NCBI RefSeq assembly: GCF_964340395.1
Contig: NC_135559.1
Span: 7,015,759-7,079,758, forward strand
Reading direction: 5' to 3'
DNA from: Glandiceps talaboti
Taxonomy: Eukaryota > Hemichordata > Enteropneusta > Spengelidae
DNA: 64,000 nucleotides
Shown: piece after piece, positions 1-13,115 of the stretch
Layout: each line of letters opens with the position of its first letter
How positions within the stretch are numbered: the stretch's first letter is position 1
Made by a program: the position numbers and the translations under genes
Notes under the pieces: generated by a model
The model's input: the letters and a program-made list of their open reading frames with translations, nothing else
Database searches by the model: none
What the model was told of the DNA's origin: nothing

Positions 1-2690
1 TATATGTCCCCCTCCCATATCTAAGGGAACGCCATTGCTAAGCGCCGGTTGTTATGGGTGACGACAACGGCAATTGTCGGGCCCGAAATGTCAGTTTTGT
101 TTTCTTGAAATTATACAAGTTTGTAGCTAGGCCCTTCTAAGTATCTATACTATATACTTATATACTTTTAAATATATTACCATTCCGCGATTTTCCCCGG
201 GCACTCGATATCTGTCCCCCTCCCCTATCATAGGGAACGCCATTACTTAGCGCCGGTTGGTATGAGTGAAGGCAACGTCAATTGTCGGGCCCAAAATGTC
301 AGTTTTGCTTTCTTGAAATTATACAATTTTGTAGCTAGGCCCTTCTAAGTATCTATACTATATATTTATATACTTTTAAATGTATTGCCCTTCCGCGATT
401 TTCCCCGGGCACTCGATATATGTCCCGGCCTCCGTCTTAGCAACGCCATTGCTAAGCGCCGGTTGTTATGGGTGACGACAACGTCAATTGTTGAGCGCAA
501 AATGTGAGTTTTATTTTCATGAAATAAAACAATTTTGTAGCTATACCCTTGTAAGTATCTATACTATATATTTATATACTTTTAAATGTATTACCATTCC
601 GCGATTTTCCCCGGGCACTCGATATATGTCCCCCTCCCCTATCATAGGGAACGCCATTACTTCGCGCCGGTTGGTATGAGTGAAGGCAACGTCAATTGTT
701 GGGCGCAAAATGTCAGTTTTGCTTTCTTGAAATTATACAATTTTGTAGCTAGGCCCTTCTAAGTATCTATACTATATATTTATATACTTTTAAATATATT
801 ACCATTCCGCGATTTTCCCCGGGCACTCGATATCTGTCCCCCTCCCCTATCATAGGGAACGCCATTACTTAGCGCCGGTTGGTATGAGTGAAGGCAACGT
901 CAATTGTCGGGCCCAAAATGTCAGTTTTGCTTTCTTGAAATTATACAATTTTGTAGCTAGGCCCTTCTAAGTATCTATACTATATATTTATATACTTTTA
1001 AATATATTACCATTCCGCGATTTTCCCCGGGCACTCGATACATGTCCCCCTCCCCTATCTTAGGGAACGCCATTACTTAGCGCCGGTTGGCATGGGTGAC
1101 GGCAACGGTAATTGTTCTGCCCAAAATGACTGTTTTTACTTCTTGAAATTATACAATTTTGTAGCTATGCCCTTGTAAGTATCTATACTATATATTTATA
1201 TACTTTTAAATGTATTACCATTCAGCGATTTTCCCGGGCACTCGATATATGTCCCCCTCCCCTATCATAGGGAACGCCATTACTTAGCGCCGGTTGGTAT
1301 GAGTGAAGGCAACGTCAATTGTTGGGCGCAAAATGTCAGTTTTGCTTTCTTGAAATTATACAATTTTGTAGCTAGGCCCTTCTAAGTATCTATACTATAT
1401 ATTTATATACTTTTAAATGTATTGCCCTTCCGCGATTTTCCCCGGGCACTCGATATATGTCCCGGCCTCCATCTTAGCAACGCCATTGCTAAGCGCCGGT
1501 TGTTATGGGTGACGACAACGTCAATTGTTGAGCGCAAAATGTGAGTTTTATTTTCATGAAATAAAACAATTTTGTAGCTATACCCTTGTAAGTATCTATA
1601 CTATATATTTATATACTTTTAAATGTATTACCATTCCGCGATTTTCCCCGGGCACTCGATATATGTCCCCCTCCCCTATCATAGGGAACGCCATTACTTC
1701 GCGCCGGTTGGTATGAGTGAAGGCAACGTCAATTGTTGGGCGCAAAATGTCAGTTTTGCTTTCTTGAAATTATACAATTTTGTAGCTAGGCCCTTCTAAG
1801 TATCTATACTATATATTTATATACTTTTAAATATATTACCATTCCGCGATTTTCCCCGGGCACTCGATATATGTCCCCCTCCCCTATCATAGGGAACGCC
1901 ATTACTTAGCGCCGGTTGGCATGGGTGACGGCAACGGTAATTGGTCTGCCCAAAATGACTGTTTTTACTTCTTGAAATTATACAATTTTGTAGCTATGCC
2001 CTTGTAAGTATCTATACTATATATTTATATACTTTTAAATATATTACCATTCCGCGATTTTCCCCGGGCACTCGATACATGTCCCCCTCCCCTATCATAG
2101 GGAACGCCATTACTTAGCGCCGGTTGGCATGGTTGACGGCAATGGTAATTGGTCTGCCCAAAATGACTGTTTTTACTTCTTGAAATTATACAATTTTGTA
2201 GCTATGCCCTTGTAAGTATCTATACTATATATTTATATACTTTTAAATGTATTACCATTCCGCGATTTTCCCCGGGCACTCGATATATGTCCCCCTCCCC
2301 TATCATAGGGAACGCCATTACTTAGCGCCGGTTGGTATGGGCGACGGCAACGTCAATTGTTGAGCGCAAAATGTCAGTTTTTACTTCTTGAAATTATACT
2401 ATGTTGGAGCTATTACCTTGTAATTATCCGTACTGTATATGTATATAATTTTAATAATGTTATTGAGGTGCAATTTTCCCCGGGCACTCGATATATGTTC
2501 CTACCTTAGGAATACCACTACTTTGCGCCGGTTGGTATGGGTGACGGCAATGGCAATTCTTGGGCCTTAAAAATAACTTTTTTAGTTTTTTAAATTGAAC
2601 AATTTTGAAGCTATGTCTTTGTCAGTATCAATGCTGTATATGTCTTGCTTATTAATTGTGTTAAAGTGGCTCGACTTTCTCCAGGCTGTC
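1..2690. repeat. 208-bp satellite array with 1,037-bp higher-order repeat
   Basis: The landmark GCACTCGATA recurs at about 201, 409, 615, 823, 1031, 1238, 1446, 1652, 1860, 2068, 2276 and 2484, a spacing of 206-208 bp. Monomers five apart resemble each other more than neighbours do: the segment at 488-679 is repeated at 1525-1716, exactly 1,037 bp later. The last monomer, after about 2,490, is clearly diverged, so this is the array's right edge; the left edge is outside the window. Each monomer is AT-rich with a GC-rich block (TTTTCCCCGGGCACTCG). No convincing coding potential: the short ORFs simply repeat with the satellite. Confidence 0.95.
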
Positions 2691-3734
2691 GATATATGTA
2701 CCCCCTAATCTAAGGAAACAACGTTAACGCCAGTTAGTGAACATGACTAAGGGTGAATCTATGGATATGGAAATATGGGGAGGGGGGGTAATCTTGCTTG
2801 GTAAAAGTTCGATGAGGATAACCATTTTGTTTTGAAATTTCCAAATGAAAATAACTGTAGAGGTCAGCGTCCTTGAGGAGAGAGCTAGAGTAGATAAACC
2901 TGTAATAAATCTGAATATTAACATGCATGGTCAAAGGAGAAAATAACGTATGATTTGACTGAATGTAGGAAAATGTGTGAAGACAATTTTACTGGTATCA
3001 CAGTTAACTGTTATTATTAAAGATGCAGAACATACAGGCCTACGTGTCGGCCTACTTGTATTGACACAAATTGCACTATCTCTCTGCCACTGGCACGCCT
3101 GGTTATCCTGTGTGAGAGAAACCCTACAAGAGCAAGTATTGTGTCTTGAATACATATCGTCTTCAACAACATTGATATGATATGATTTAATTTAATTTAT
3201 TAGTATATTGATACATTCAGTCACATGTATGATATGTTATCGCGTGACAACAAGAATTTCCGTGTAAATTTCTCTCACACGGGCGTCATGGTTACGTGGG
3301 CAATTTTAAGGCCGTTACTAAGGCTAAGCACCCCTTCTACAGAATGGTATATTCCAGGAAACAAGATGGCGCAGATAGACTTTACAGAGATCGAGGTGAA
3401 CGAACGGTTTTTAGCCTGAAAACGATAAAAGAAGACTTGAATGATCATAATTTAGGTTAGACAGGGTTCGTAACATTCTGGTTTATTTACGAATCAACTT
3501 TTGATATCGATTAGATGTCTAAATTTGGCCCGGGCAGGCCAGATGTGTCCCGGGCAGTAATATATGCTGTAGCCATGCAATGTCTGTAACACGCCAGAAA
3601 ATTTATGACTGGAAAAGCAGCAATCGGGGGCTTGAATCCACTAAATTTTGGTCAATATACATTCCAAGTGGGCCAATGCACATAAATATCGACTTTTGAG
3701 TGCCATTTGGCCACCAGTTTGCTCCCGGGCACTT

Positions 3735-3772
3735 CTTGTATCTCCCGGGCAGTCCCGGGCAGTCCCGGGCAG
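3735..3772. repeat. 10-bp CCCGGGCAGT tandem repeat
   Basis: CCCGGGCAGT occurs three times in tandem, and related CCCGGGCAG copies lie at about 3,528 and 3,550. It is GC-rich in an otherwise AT-rich spacer. No function is evident. Confidence 0.7.
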
Positions 3773-4404
3773 TAATTAGTAGGACCCTGTGAACCTGCGC
3801 GATCACAGAAACAAGTGTGATTTTACCCCTTTCATATATAGATGGCTAAATACGTCAATATTAACGATATTATCGACATTTCATTGTATTCTGATATAAA
3901 TATTCTGAGACATAACTCGGGAAACAAATGCCTGTGCGCTAAACCTTGATAAACGTACCTGTGACCGTCGATCTATTGTGTGATTAACACAGTTCCTATC
4001 AGTACGCATTAGTATCCAATGCTACGGAGCGAGGCGACGACTTAGATGAAACGTAGCTTAAAAAAAAGGCACGGACGACAGACTAGATCGGGTGGTGAAG
4101 TCAAATTTACTGCAATTGTTTAAGACATGCCTCTCCATGGATAAATTAAGGGGGAGCGAAACAGAGCCAAGTTTATAGACCAATGACTGGGTGGAGGGTC
4201 ATAGGTCTGTTTGATGATTGACAACGTCAACAATGTCACCTGCAGCACCCATTTGGAAAACAATGGAAAACCTGAACTAGATCTAGACACACATGTGAAA
4301 TCAAGTGGTTTCTATGCACTTCTAAGCTTAGGCCCTAATCAACTTTTTCTTTTCTTTTTGCGAGTTTGCCGTTATTTCATTTATTACTGTCACTGAGTCA
4401 GAAT

Positions 4405-4426
4405 GATCGGGATAATTATCCCGATC
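4405..4426. repeat. 22-bp perfect palindrome
   Basis: GATCGGGATA followed by its exact reverse complement after a central AT pair gives a 22-bp perfect palindrome. A related CCGATCGGGAT block lies near 4,590, and the two may be the ends of a small degenerate foldback element. No protein-binding role can be read from the sequence. Confidence 0.7.
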
Positions 4427-5435
4427 GGAAGAAAATTGTGTATTCCTCGGAAAATGACTTTTTGAATGCCCCGGTGCACATAATTATTACATGGAACATG
4501 TGGAAAAAGCTATGCCAGCTTTTATAGACGTATAAAAATGGTCCGTTTATCCCGGTCTTGATAAACCAATGGTAGAGTACCACTTTTCCCCGATCGGGAT
4601 GAATACGGAAAATAAATTGCATTTTGTTAGTATCCAGATAATCCTGCCTGACTATCTAAGGGTGTGGGGGGGGGGGGGGGTTTACAGAGCCTGTAGCTAG
4701 AAATAGACGATTCTTATTATGCTTTGACAAGGATACAAACCACACATCAATAGAAACGTGTATAGCGTTATTGTCGTTCTCACAACTCAGTGTGTTCTGT
4801 GTAAACTGGTTTCCATTGCATTTGTTGAACCTATCTATCAGATAGCGGGACTTTCATTTACACTATGACGTAATACTCTTTATTCTTTTGTTACCAAAGT
4901 CGACTAGTTTTCATGGTTTTGCTATGCCATTAGCACTGCAATATGTACTCAGACCACATGTTGTCCAGTTGTGTTGACTTACATTCTCTGACGTCACGTA
5001 GGTAAATTTATCACGGGTAAATTTACAGTGTATTTGGCCATAATATACCCTCCATGTTGGTGGATGGTCTATATGATTTGGGTGGCAGTCTGGTCAGGTT
5101 TACATAAACTATGCACATCGCGTCATTTTGGCGGGTGTTCATCACGCTGTGACTGCTCCAAATCTTGGATGAAAGCTTTCAAAATTATAACGTTATACAT
5201 GTATGGCGCAATATGTCCTATCAATAGATTTTGGGTCCGCACTCAAAAATCAGGCCCCCATAGAATAACAATAATCAAGTTATTATTCCACGATATTGTA
5301 AATTTATTGAATATATTTACAGTAATGCAAAACATTTATTAAGACTGCCATTTTACAAGAAGTAATAGGACCTCTTCTATATTTTTATCTGTCATTTCCA
5401 ACAGGACCAACGAATATATGAAGTAATGCACGAAT

Positions 5436-6617
5436 ATGAAGAGGGGCACGGTTGTGAAGATATCAATTGTGCTATGTATCACCATTGCCGGTTTTATTAT
5501 GCTAAAGAAAATACACAGAGGTAGTGCAGAGATTAGTGAGTCAAATATTTTGACCAGAGTTATAAATTCACGATCAATCGACCCAGCAGATAACATCACT
5601 GTCGCCCGAGAAGACATTTCATCTGAGCCGTACATAGATACTGACTTCGGAAGTTTTAAATGTTCCCATTTGATTCGAGGAAGAAATATATCAACGGATC
5701 GCGTAGAGGAGAAAGTAACCCTGCTGAAAAACAATATCCTTCCAGATGAGTCATTTATAAATTTGACTAGTGACTGCAACAGCTTCGCTTACAGTAGAGG
5801 ATATCTTGGTAAGCCTGTTACTTACGAGGAACTTCAATTCCCACTTGCCTTTCTTATACTTATGTACAAATCAGCACATCAGGTGGAACAATTACTGAGA
5901 ACCATATATCGCCCTCATAACGTCTACTGTATTCACGTCGATAAAAAGTCCCCTCCTGAACTTCATACAGCTATGAAGGCAATCTCTAGTTGTTTCAATA
6001 ACGTGTTCGTAGCTTCAAGTCTTACCTCAGTTGCTTGGGGAAGCATAGGCGTAGTACAAGCAGAAAGGTACTGTCAGAAAGATCTACTGGCGAGACACAT
6101 GGAATGGAAATATTTGATAAATTTGTCTGGGCAAGAGTTTCCATTGAAGACAAATCTTGAAATCGTGCAAATCTTGCAACAACTGCAAGGACGAAATGAT
6201 ATTTTGTCTAATGAAGGGGTGCCAGTTGAGAGAATAAACCACCGATACGAGGTTATTAATAATACGTTAACAACAACCGAAGAAAAAAGAGACCCGACAC
6301 CACCTAATGGATCCCCTATTTTCTTCTCGAGATACAAACGATGGGCGAGTCCTAAGAAGCCATGTGAAGGCCTTTCTGTTCGGGGAATTTGTATGTTATC
6401 CTGGAAAGACCTACCTTGGATAATTGAAAAGCCACAATTATTTATCAACAAATTTAACGAGGACCTTGATCCGCTTATTATCCACTGTGCAGAGGAAGTT
6501 ATTAACAATCGTGCAATCAATCCCATTAGATTGAATGTTGAATATTATAGTAAAATAGCAAAAGGTAGATCCTGGAAAGCTTCAACTTTAAGAGTAAATG
6601 AAACATGGATGGTTTAA
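5436..6617 (+). CDS. core-2-like beta-1,6-N-acetylglucosaminyltransferase, internally deleted
   Basis: A single-exon ORF of 393 codons resembles the GCNT family (glycosyltransferase family 14), type II Golgi enzymes that branch O-glycans with GlcNAc. Residues 6-24 form a membrane anchor. The family domain begins at about residue 135 (FPLAFLILMYKSAHQVEQLL), followed by VYCIHVDKKS (163-172), AWGSIGVVQAERYC (200-213) and LINLSGQEFPLKTNLEIV (227-244). After PPNGSPIF (289-296) the sequence jumps to RYKRWASPKKPCEG and VRGICMLSWKDLPW, which belong near the C terminus. The stretch normally between them, roughly 70-85 residues with the acidic catalytic base in a DE-x-aromatic-W motif, is absent with no frame change or room for an intron. 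It may be an inactive homologue or a young pseudogene. The start is the first ATG before the membrane anchor. Confidence 0.85.
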   Translation: MKRGTVVKISIVLCITIAGFIMLKKIHRGSAEISESNILTRVINSRSIDPADNITVAREDISSEPYIDTDFGSFKCSHLIRGRNISTDRVEEKVTLLKNNILPDESFINLTSDCNSFAYSRGYLGKPVTYEELQFPLAFLILMYKSAHQVEQLLRTIYRPHNVYCIHVDKKSPPELHTAMKAISSCFNNVFVASSLTSVAWGSIGVVQAERYCQKDLLARHMEWKYLINLSGQEFPLKTNLEIVQILQQLQGRNDILSNEGVPVERINHRYEVINNTLTTTEEKRDPTPPNGSPIFFSRYKRWASPKKPCEGLSVRGICMLSWKDLPWIIEKPQLFINKFNEDLDPLIIHCAEEVINNRAINPIRLNVEYYSKIAKGRSWKASTLRVNETWMV

Positions 6618-6957
6618 CACATGCGAGTGTGACACTGGTAATTAGTCAGAAAGTGTGAGTAAATATCGGTAAATCATGTTGGTTGATAAGACATGTACAA
6701 GGTAGTTTTTGTTTACTGATGTCTATTACAACAACCAGCAATGTATTTTTTCACAACGCTGTTGAGTTTTATTCACCTGTTGACTACGCTCGTCATAGGC
6801 TACGTGCTAACCAGTACCCCTTATGACGTCATATAATCCCGTGGTCTAGGTGGGACCGGAAATACCCGAAAACTAAGTCTAGTCCTTCTCTCTACAATCT
6901 CTTTCTAAATATGACATGCTTCAAGTTTGTAACTGAGTAATTGTTAATCAAACAAAT

Positions 6958-6963
6958 AATAAA
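6958..6963 (+). promoter_or_regulatory. candidate polyadenylation signal of the GCNT-like gene
   Basis: AATAAA lies about 340 nt after the stop codon at 6,617, the first canonical signal downstream on this strand. It is a plausible 3' end, judged only from motif and position. Confidence 0.45.
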
Positions 6964-7513
6964 AACACCCACACAATGGTGTAATTCGTTTCTGATCCAG
7001 CTAATGATACATTAAAAACCCTTCAGTAGGTTTATATGTTGTAGCTGTTCAAGGTACATAAAGTTTGATAAACCAAATTTCTACATTTCTAGACGGAATT
7101 TTTGCTGCATGATTCATGTTGTTTTATGAGACGGATCTTGTCAAGTAGAACAAAGATAAAAACAACAAGAAACCAGGACATACACACGGACATCCTCACT
7201 CTGCTTTGTTATTTAATTTACCACAGTGGCGTGACTATAGGCCCTTTGTGGTCATTTTGCTAAGTAAATAGGGAAGTGGTAACAACCTAGCGACAGCTCC
7301 TGCTAAACTGCAGTTCTGCACGTGTTCTGACCATTGACACACACCGTACTGTGACCAAGTCATTATCAATATATGGCGTATGTAATTACAGCATTCGTTT
7401 TCAATAAGAGTGGAAATCTGAGGTACATTTCTCGACATTACTTTCGGTCAGACGCCAGAAAAGCTACGCCGACTTTGCCGTTGATAACGCTACGGAACTG
7501 TCAATCAACATGT

Positions 7514-7514
<1 letters not shown>

Positions 7515-7556
<42 letters not shown>
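7515..7556. repeat. (AC)n microsatellite
   Basis: About 20 uninterrupted AC dinucleotides. Confidence 0.95.
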
Positions 7557-7558
<2 letters not shown>

Positions 7559-7710
7559 ACTAATCCTAATGATGCATTATCTCCAAAATAAACATGATAG
7601 CTGAAAATCATGATAGTGTGCCATATACATGTACATGTTTACAAAAAGTAAATTTGTCATTGACGTCAATTCTAGCCGTCTTCTTTGCTTGAAACCAAGT
7701 TATGAGCACA

Positions 7711-8156
7711 TCGAGTCACAGGGCGCTCAGGCTCAGTTAGTTTTGTTTACAAATATAAACAAACAAAACACAAACAAGTAAAAACAAACAAATAAACAAT
7801 TAAACAACCAAACAAATAAACAAACAGACAGACAAACAAACAAACAAACAAACAAACACAAACACAAACACAAACAAACTAACTATCCGACACGACACAT
7901 GAGTAGATACATTTTTTTCAGGATATGAAAATTATAATCGTACGCATAGTACTTGATCAGTCTCAACCCTTGGGGGTTATTTCCATATGTGACCATTTCG
8001 GGGGGGGGGGGCAGTGTTTGGTTGTTCGTTGTCGTTTACTCATGTATGTATCTACTCATTTGTCAGTTTATTCTGTTTGTTTGTTTGTTTACTTGTATGT
8101 TTATTTTGTTTTGTTTATATTTGTAAACAGAACTAAATGAGCCTGGGCACCCTGTG
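7711..8156. mobile_element. foldback (MITE-like) element with about 50-bp terminal inverted repeats
   Basis: The left end (CACAGGGCGCTCAGGCTCAG, then GTTTACAAATATAAAC) is the near-exact reverse complement of the right end, which finishes GAGCCTGGGCACCCTGTG. The interior is largely AAAC/GTTT simple repeat on opposite arms, so the whole unit can fold back. There is no ORF, so it would be non-autonomous. The superfamily is not identified and no clear target-site duplication is seen. Confidence 0.7.
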
Positions 8157-9689
8157 ATCTAGTTGCCTCCACAACCACCGGTAACCTAGCTATGGTCACG
8201 AACACTCCCGATCTTGTGCAGTGGAAAATTGAAAATAATGATAATGCTTCACCTTGTCTTTGGTATATTTTGACAGTAAAACTTGAAATTGATATATATA
8301 CGCTAGGCATTCGATTTACTGATAGTAGATAAGGCGATGTTTGTAGGACGGAGTAGCCACCCGGGAATTGAAAGCCGGGGCTTTAACCATGCTTGAGTAC
8401 ATTTAGGGCCTGTGACGCAACGTTGATTTATTGAAGATGGTGTCGACTCATGAATAATTCATATATTCAAATAATAACTTAAAATGTTCAAAAACGCTGA
8501 AAATTTGATCATCAGATCACAGTTACAGCCGATTTATTTGGCCAGGGAACTTAAATAAAGTAGTAAACTACAATTTAATGTAAACTTCAGTGTGTTTTTA
8601 GAGACATTATTCTTAACTAAGCAAGAACTGGGGTCAACAAACTTTCAAAATTGCTGATTTTTGCATTTGAAATTAATTTTCGCGGATAAGATCGAATATT
8701 CTCGGCTATTTTTTTCTGCCAAGTATTTAGTAACATTCAGTACTTAAATAATCATGGGGGAATGGATAGGTTGTTTTGATCCTTTTCGATGTATCAACAA
8801 ATATGTCTATTTTATAGATACTTAGATAAACCTCGTAATTTTAACATTTATGTTTACTAAAAACAGATTGATTTAGCCATGTCTCCCTACCTAGATATTA
8901 TAACATGATAAATGGAAATAATGAATAACATCTCAAGTCGGCGATTGTTGGAGTCGTTGTCTATGAAATTTTGATCGTTACAAAACTTGCAATATTCGAT
9001 GTATAAATGATGACGCCATCACCAGAATTTGCATACAAAAAAAATCGCACTACATTTCAAAAGAACATTATATAGTGGAGGACTAGTGTTAATTTCATAG
9101 TGTTGAGGAGACGCTATCTCGATTTTTAATGCTATTATTGATTTTATACTCAATCACATGCCATAAGGGGTAGACCATTCGATATCCTGGGGGGGGGGTT
9201 GGTTGGAAGATTGGTGGAGAGTCATTATTTTTTCCCCACCTCGTCGCAATATAGACTTTACTTGTAACTAAACGACTTGTACCAGGTACTATGTAGAATT
9301 TTCCCGCAACTTTTATATTTGTACTTGTCACTATATCGATCGTGCTCTAGACTAATATTTGTTACCTACCCCTGCACCTGCTTGCTTGAGAATTTTTTTT
9401 TTTTCTCCTTCGCCTATGCTGGCAACTTTTTTTTCTTTGCTTCTTTGAGATATCCGGGTTTTTTTTATGTCAATGATGAACACCTACATTTGTTGCCACA
9501 ATTTTCTGTTTGGTTTTTGCACAGGGTAATACAGAGAGTAAAAAGATGCTGTTCTATCACACAGATTTTATTTAGAAAAATACATATTTCAATACATGTT
9601 CAAATAATATAAACATCATTGACAGTTTTTATGCCATGGTATGATGACACACTGAAAATACAAATCGGAAACTTGATTGGTGAGCTCAG

Positions 9690-10400
9690 CCATTCAGATA
9701 GACCGGTCAGTTTCTCCAGCTTGGGGGGATGGGGTGGGGGGGTGTCAGTGTTTTTTTCCATTGGGCCAACAAAAAGTCACTGACCCCCGTGATTTAAGTT
9801 TCATAGCATCTGACAGTAAGCTGTGGAGGGAAGAGCTTTGAGACTGGGATATGTCCACCTCTTGTGTGAGTGTGTGTGAATGGGGGTGGGGGGGGGGGGG
9901 TTCTAGTGGGTCTCCCCCTAGAAGCCCTGGAGGTTTTTACCTCTAAAGGCAATGTTTAGGCTATTCACAGACACTTTCAGATAATAATTTTCAAGCTTTA
10001 CAAGACAGCTCTAACATGTAAAAAGCAACTACATAAGGTTGAAACATTTTTGAAATATAGTTTTATAGCATCTTGACAGTAAGAGGTGGAGGAAAGAACT
10101 TTGATTTGAAACTGGAACACGTCTACCTTTTATGGGGAGGGGGGTTCTAAGGGGTGTCCCCTAGAAGCTTTTCAAGTTGTTTTACCAATTTTGGTGAATC
10201 TTATTGTTGGTTTAACGAATGAGTGGCCTCTGGGGTGATGGGTCCAAGCCCCCCCCCCCCCGCCAGATCTGCAGTTTTTTGTTTCTATTTAGGCAATTTT
10301 TAGGTTATTCATAGCCTCTGAGATATATATTACCAAGCATCGAAAAGCTGAAGTAAATGTAACTTTTTAAATAAGTTTTCCATGCTATAAAAGTGGGCCT
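9690..10400. mobile_element. dispersed repeat family A, copy 1
   Basis: This region shares an ordered series of motifs with 44,590-45,500: GTCAGTTTCT, a poly-G block, AAAAGTCACTGACCCCC, then repeated units with AGCATCTTGACAGTAAGAGG, a GTCC..CCTAGAAGC block and AAGCTTTACAAGACAGC. Within each copy the unit is repeated at roughly 200-bp spacing. There is no ORF. The class is unknown; it may be a non-autonomous transposon with internal tandem repeats. Confidence 0.6.
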
Positions 10401-12837
10401 GTAACATTGGTATAGGGGCATTGATATTGCATGTATAGTAAAGTTACTGATGTGTTAGAGCACTTTAGGAGGTCATACCTAGTGTACAATAGAAACTTGA
10501 ATTTGAGTTGTGGTGTCGATACATGTAGTGTCTGAAATAGGAAGTATATCATCCCTTTTGACAAATTCATACTGAAGAGACTAGAACAATTTAGATTAAA
10601 TTCTTTTATAAACTATCCAATAGTATGAAGGTTACCATTACAAAACCTTCAAGTTCACTTTTGCCCCAAAGTGCAAGATAAGTGAAGCACTGATTGTGAA
10701 ACAGCCAAATACTTGCATGGCATGTTCTGTAACTAATGTGGTAGCTAGTTAATACATGTATTATATGTATAATTTTATGTATAGTTATGTTTGAACCCTT
10801 ACATGAAGTAATATTTAAACCATTCATTAAAGAAACAGAGACAAGAACAAATATATATATATGTACCACAGGCTAACGAAACTGACTAGTCCCTGACATG
10901 TGTTTGAAACTGTTTGTCATGATTTGACAAGTGTCCTGGTTGGAGAGGTACGGGCAGGTTGAACAGCATACTCAAACCTGTGCATCATTTCCCTGCCAAG
11001 ACATTTTTTTTTCTAGCAGCAGTGGTCCATCTTTTTTTTTTCATCACCCACTCATATCCGGATTTTTTTTCAAGCAAATCCATTTGGCATCTCCCCCCCC
11101 CCGAAATCTTCCAAGCCCCCCCCCCCCCCAGGATATCAAATGGTCCACCCCTAATGTACTCGAGATGCGCAGTGTTTGGGAAGAGGTGGAGCCTAAACCC
11201 ATGTTCAAATAATTATTTAACTGCTGCTGAGAAAAACCCTTTTCTTCATGAAATAGCAAATTGTACCAAATTAGCTAGGAGAAATTCTATTGAATGGACC
11301 AGGTCCATACATTGGATCAACGGAGGTTTACTTCAACAATGTCTATCATTATGTTATTACTTTCACGATTGTTGTTTTACATTGATTTTTCAGTTAGGAA
11401 GCCATGATAAAATTGTTTTGTAAATTACAAATCCAAAATAATAACCCAACCCTCATCCATATGGCCACTTTCAAGAATCTACTTGTGAGGTGCATTCTAG
11501 GTTGAAGTAAAATAAATCCATTGGTCAACATTAAGTATTGAATAGACAGTGAAGTTTATTTAGGGGAGAGCACAAATATACAGGCAAAATTGGAATAATT
11601 GTCTATCACTAGTTGAAATCAGTGTACTCTACATACAGCAAAATTATGGTCATGGCCTCCCACTTAAAAAATAAAATGGGTTTGCAATGAGGGAGGAAAA
11701 CCACAGCCAACACACTTACAGAAAAAAGTGAAACTAACATAATATTGTAATGTAGAGTAAGTACATGTTTATATATACTCTATCACCATGACTACGCACT
11801 CAATCTTATCCACACATCCATCATAAAATAAAAATGACATAAACAGTAGCAAAGTCTTAGTAACTAAATAGCCTATCAGATTTGCATTGGCTCAGATTTC
11901 TAAAGAATTTGTTTTGGTGCCATGAGCGATATTCATCCTATCAAAATAAGATATTGAAGTGTTTTCTGTTAAAATGTCTTCACTGACAATGTGTCTTTAA
12001 ACCCACAACAGAGACGTATGGATAGCATTTATTGATAATATTACGTATTAATACTATTGCCAAAGAAGTTGTTTTGTCGTCTCCTTAGGTTGCTTAAAAG
12101 AGCTATGTACAGAACACCCACTGCAACAAATGCGATTTTTTTTTTGTTGGGATAATTTTTTTTTGGTGTATCAGTATCGGAGGGATAGATAAGTAAGATT
12201 TGAAGCAAATGAAAATATTTACTCTAAATATGAAAATGAAGGCTAAATGCATAGTACAGTAATGTCCTTAAATGTTAATAACTGCCCTGACATGTTTAAC
12301 ATATAAACTCCTCTTGTGAAGAAAAAAAAAAAACGGCTTGCATTGAGGAGTGCATATGTACATGTAGAATGTCTGATGTTTTAAATATTGACATGGTGAA
12401 TGAAACACATGTACAAACTCCTATTCAATAATCACAAATTGTCCAGGTTGGATGGACTACCATCTGACCCACATATGCAAACAAACAAACTAACAGTCAA
12501 ATGTCACTCTTGGTATTTCATGAATAATGTGTTGAAAGCAGCTAGAAATTTTGCATCAAATGATGAGCTACTACACACAGAAATGTGGATATCCAAGAAA
12601 TGACAATACGAGAGAGGAAGGGCCGATGTCCATCATCAGATATTACCCTGTTTCATACAAAGTGACACAAAACACAGGAATTTCTGGGGCCAAAAGTAGA
12701 TCATCTACAGCAGTCATATGCTTTCAAAGTGTACATTTTGTCTCTATTAAATATCACACTTGGCTATTTCATCTTGTTGGCTGACGTCTCTTGTAGGTGA
12801 CATTGATTTTCACTTATGCATATATGTATTTTATATC

Positions 12838-13115
12838 ACCTGCCTATGGCTACATATCAGCCAAGCAATGCTACGTATCGACCCAACAATAGCTATATAT
12901 CACCCTAGCTATGGCAACATATCAACCAAGCAATGGCTACATATCAACCCAACAATGGCTACATATCAGCCTTGCTATGGCAACATATCAACCCAGCTAT
13001 GGTGACATATCACTGTATTATCAGCCTAGTTATGGCACCATATCAACCCAGCTATGGCTACATATCAGTCTAGTTATGGCACTGTATCACCTGAATGGCA
13101 ACATATCAGCCCTGT
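12838..13115. repeat. about 21-bp minisatellite
   Basis: Degenerate copies of ATGGCTACATATCAACCCAG repeat about a dozen times. Short ORFs through it encode YQPSYG-like peptides, but unit length varies and breaks the frame, so it is very likely non-coding. Confidence 0.85.

Larger units (their letters stand above)
2691..5435. other. intergenic spacer
   Basis: No open reading frame here has gene-like features. It holds a short 10-bp tandem repeat (about 3,735-3,772), a 22-bp perfect palindrome (4,405-4,426) and a poly-G run (about 4,662-4,680). The promoter of the glycosyltransferase gene at 5,436 must lie here or upstream, but I see no clear TATA box or other core element. Confidence 0.6.

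Noticed and set aside
5339-6526. Two minus-strand ORFs of about 150 codons opposite the GCNT-like gene
   Set aside because: They are antisense shadows of the real frame and resemble no family I know.
12838-13115. Possible YQPSYG-repeat peptide gene
   Set aside because: Unit lengths vary and break the frame; no start context, signal peptide or splice support.
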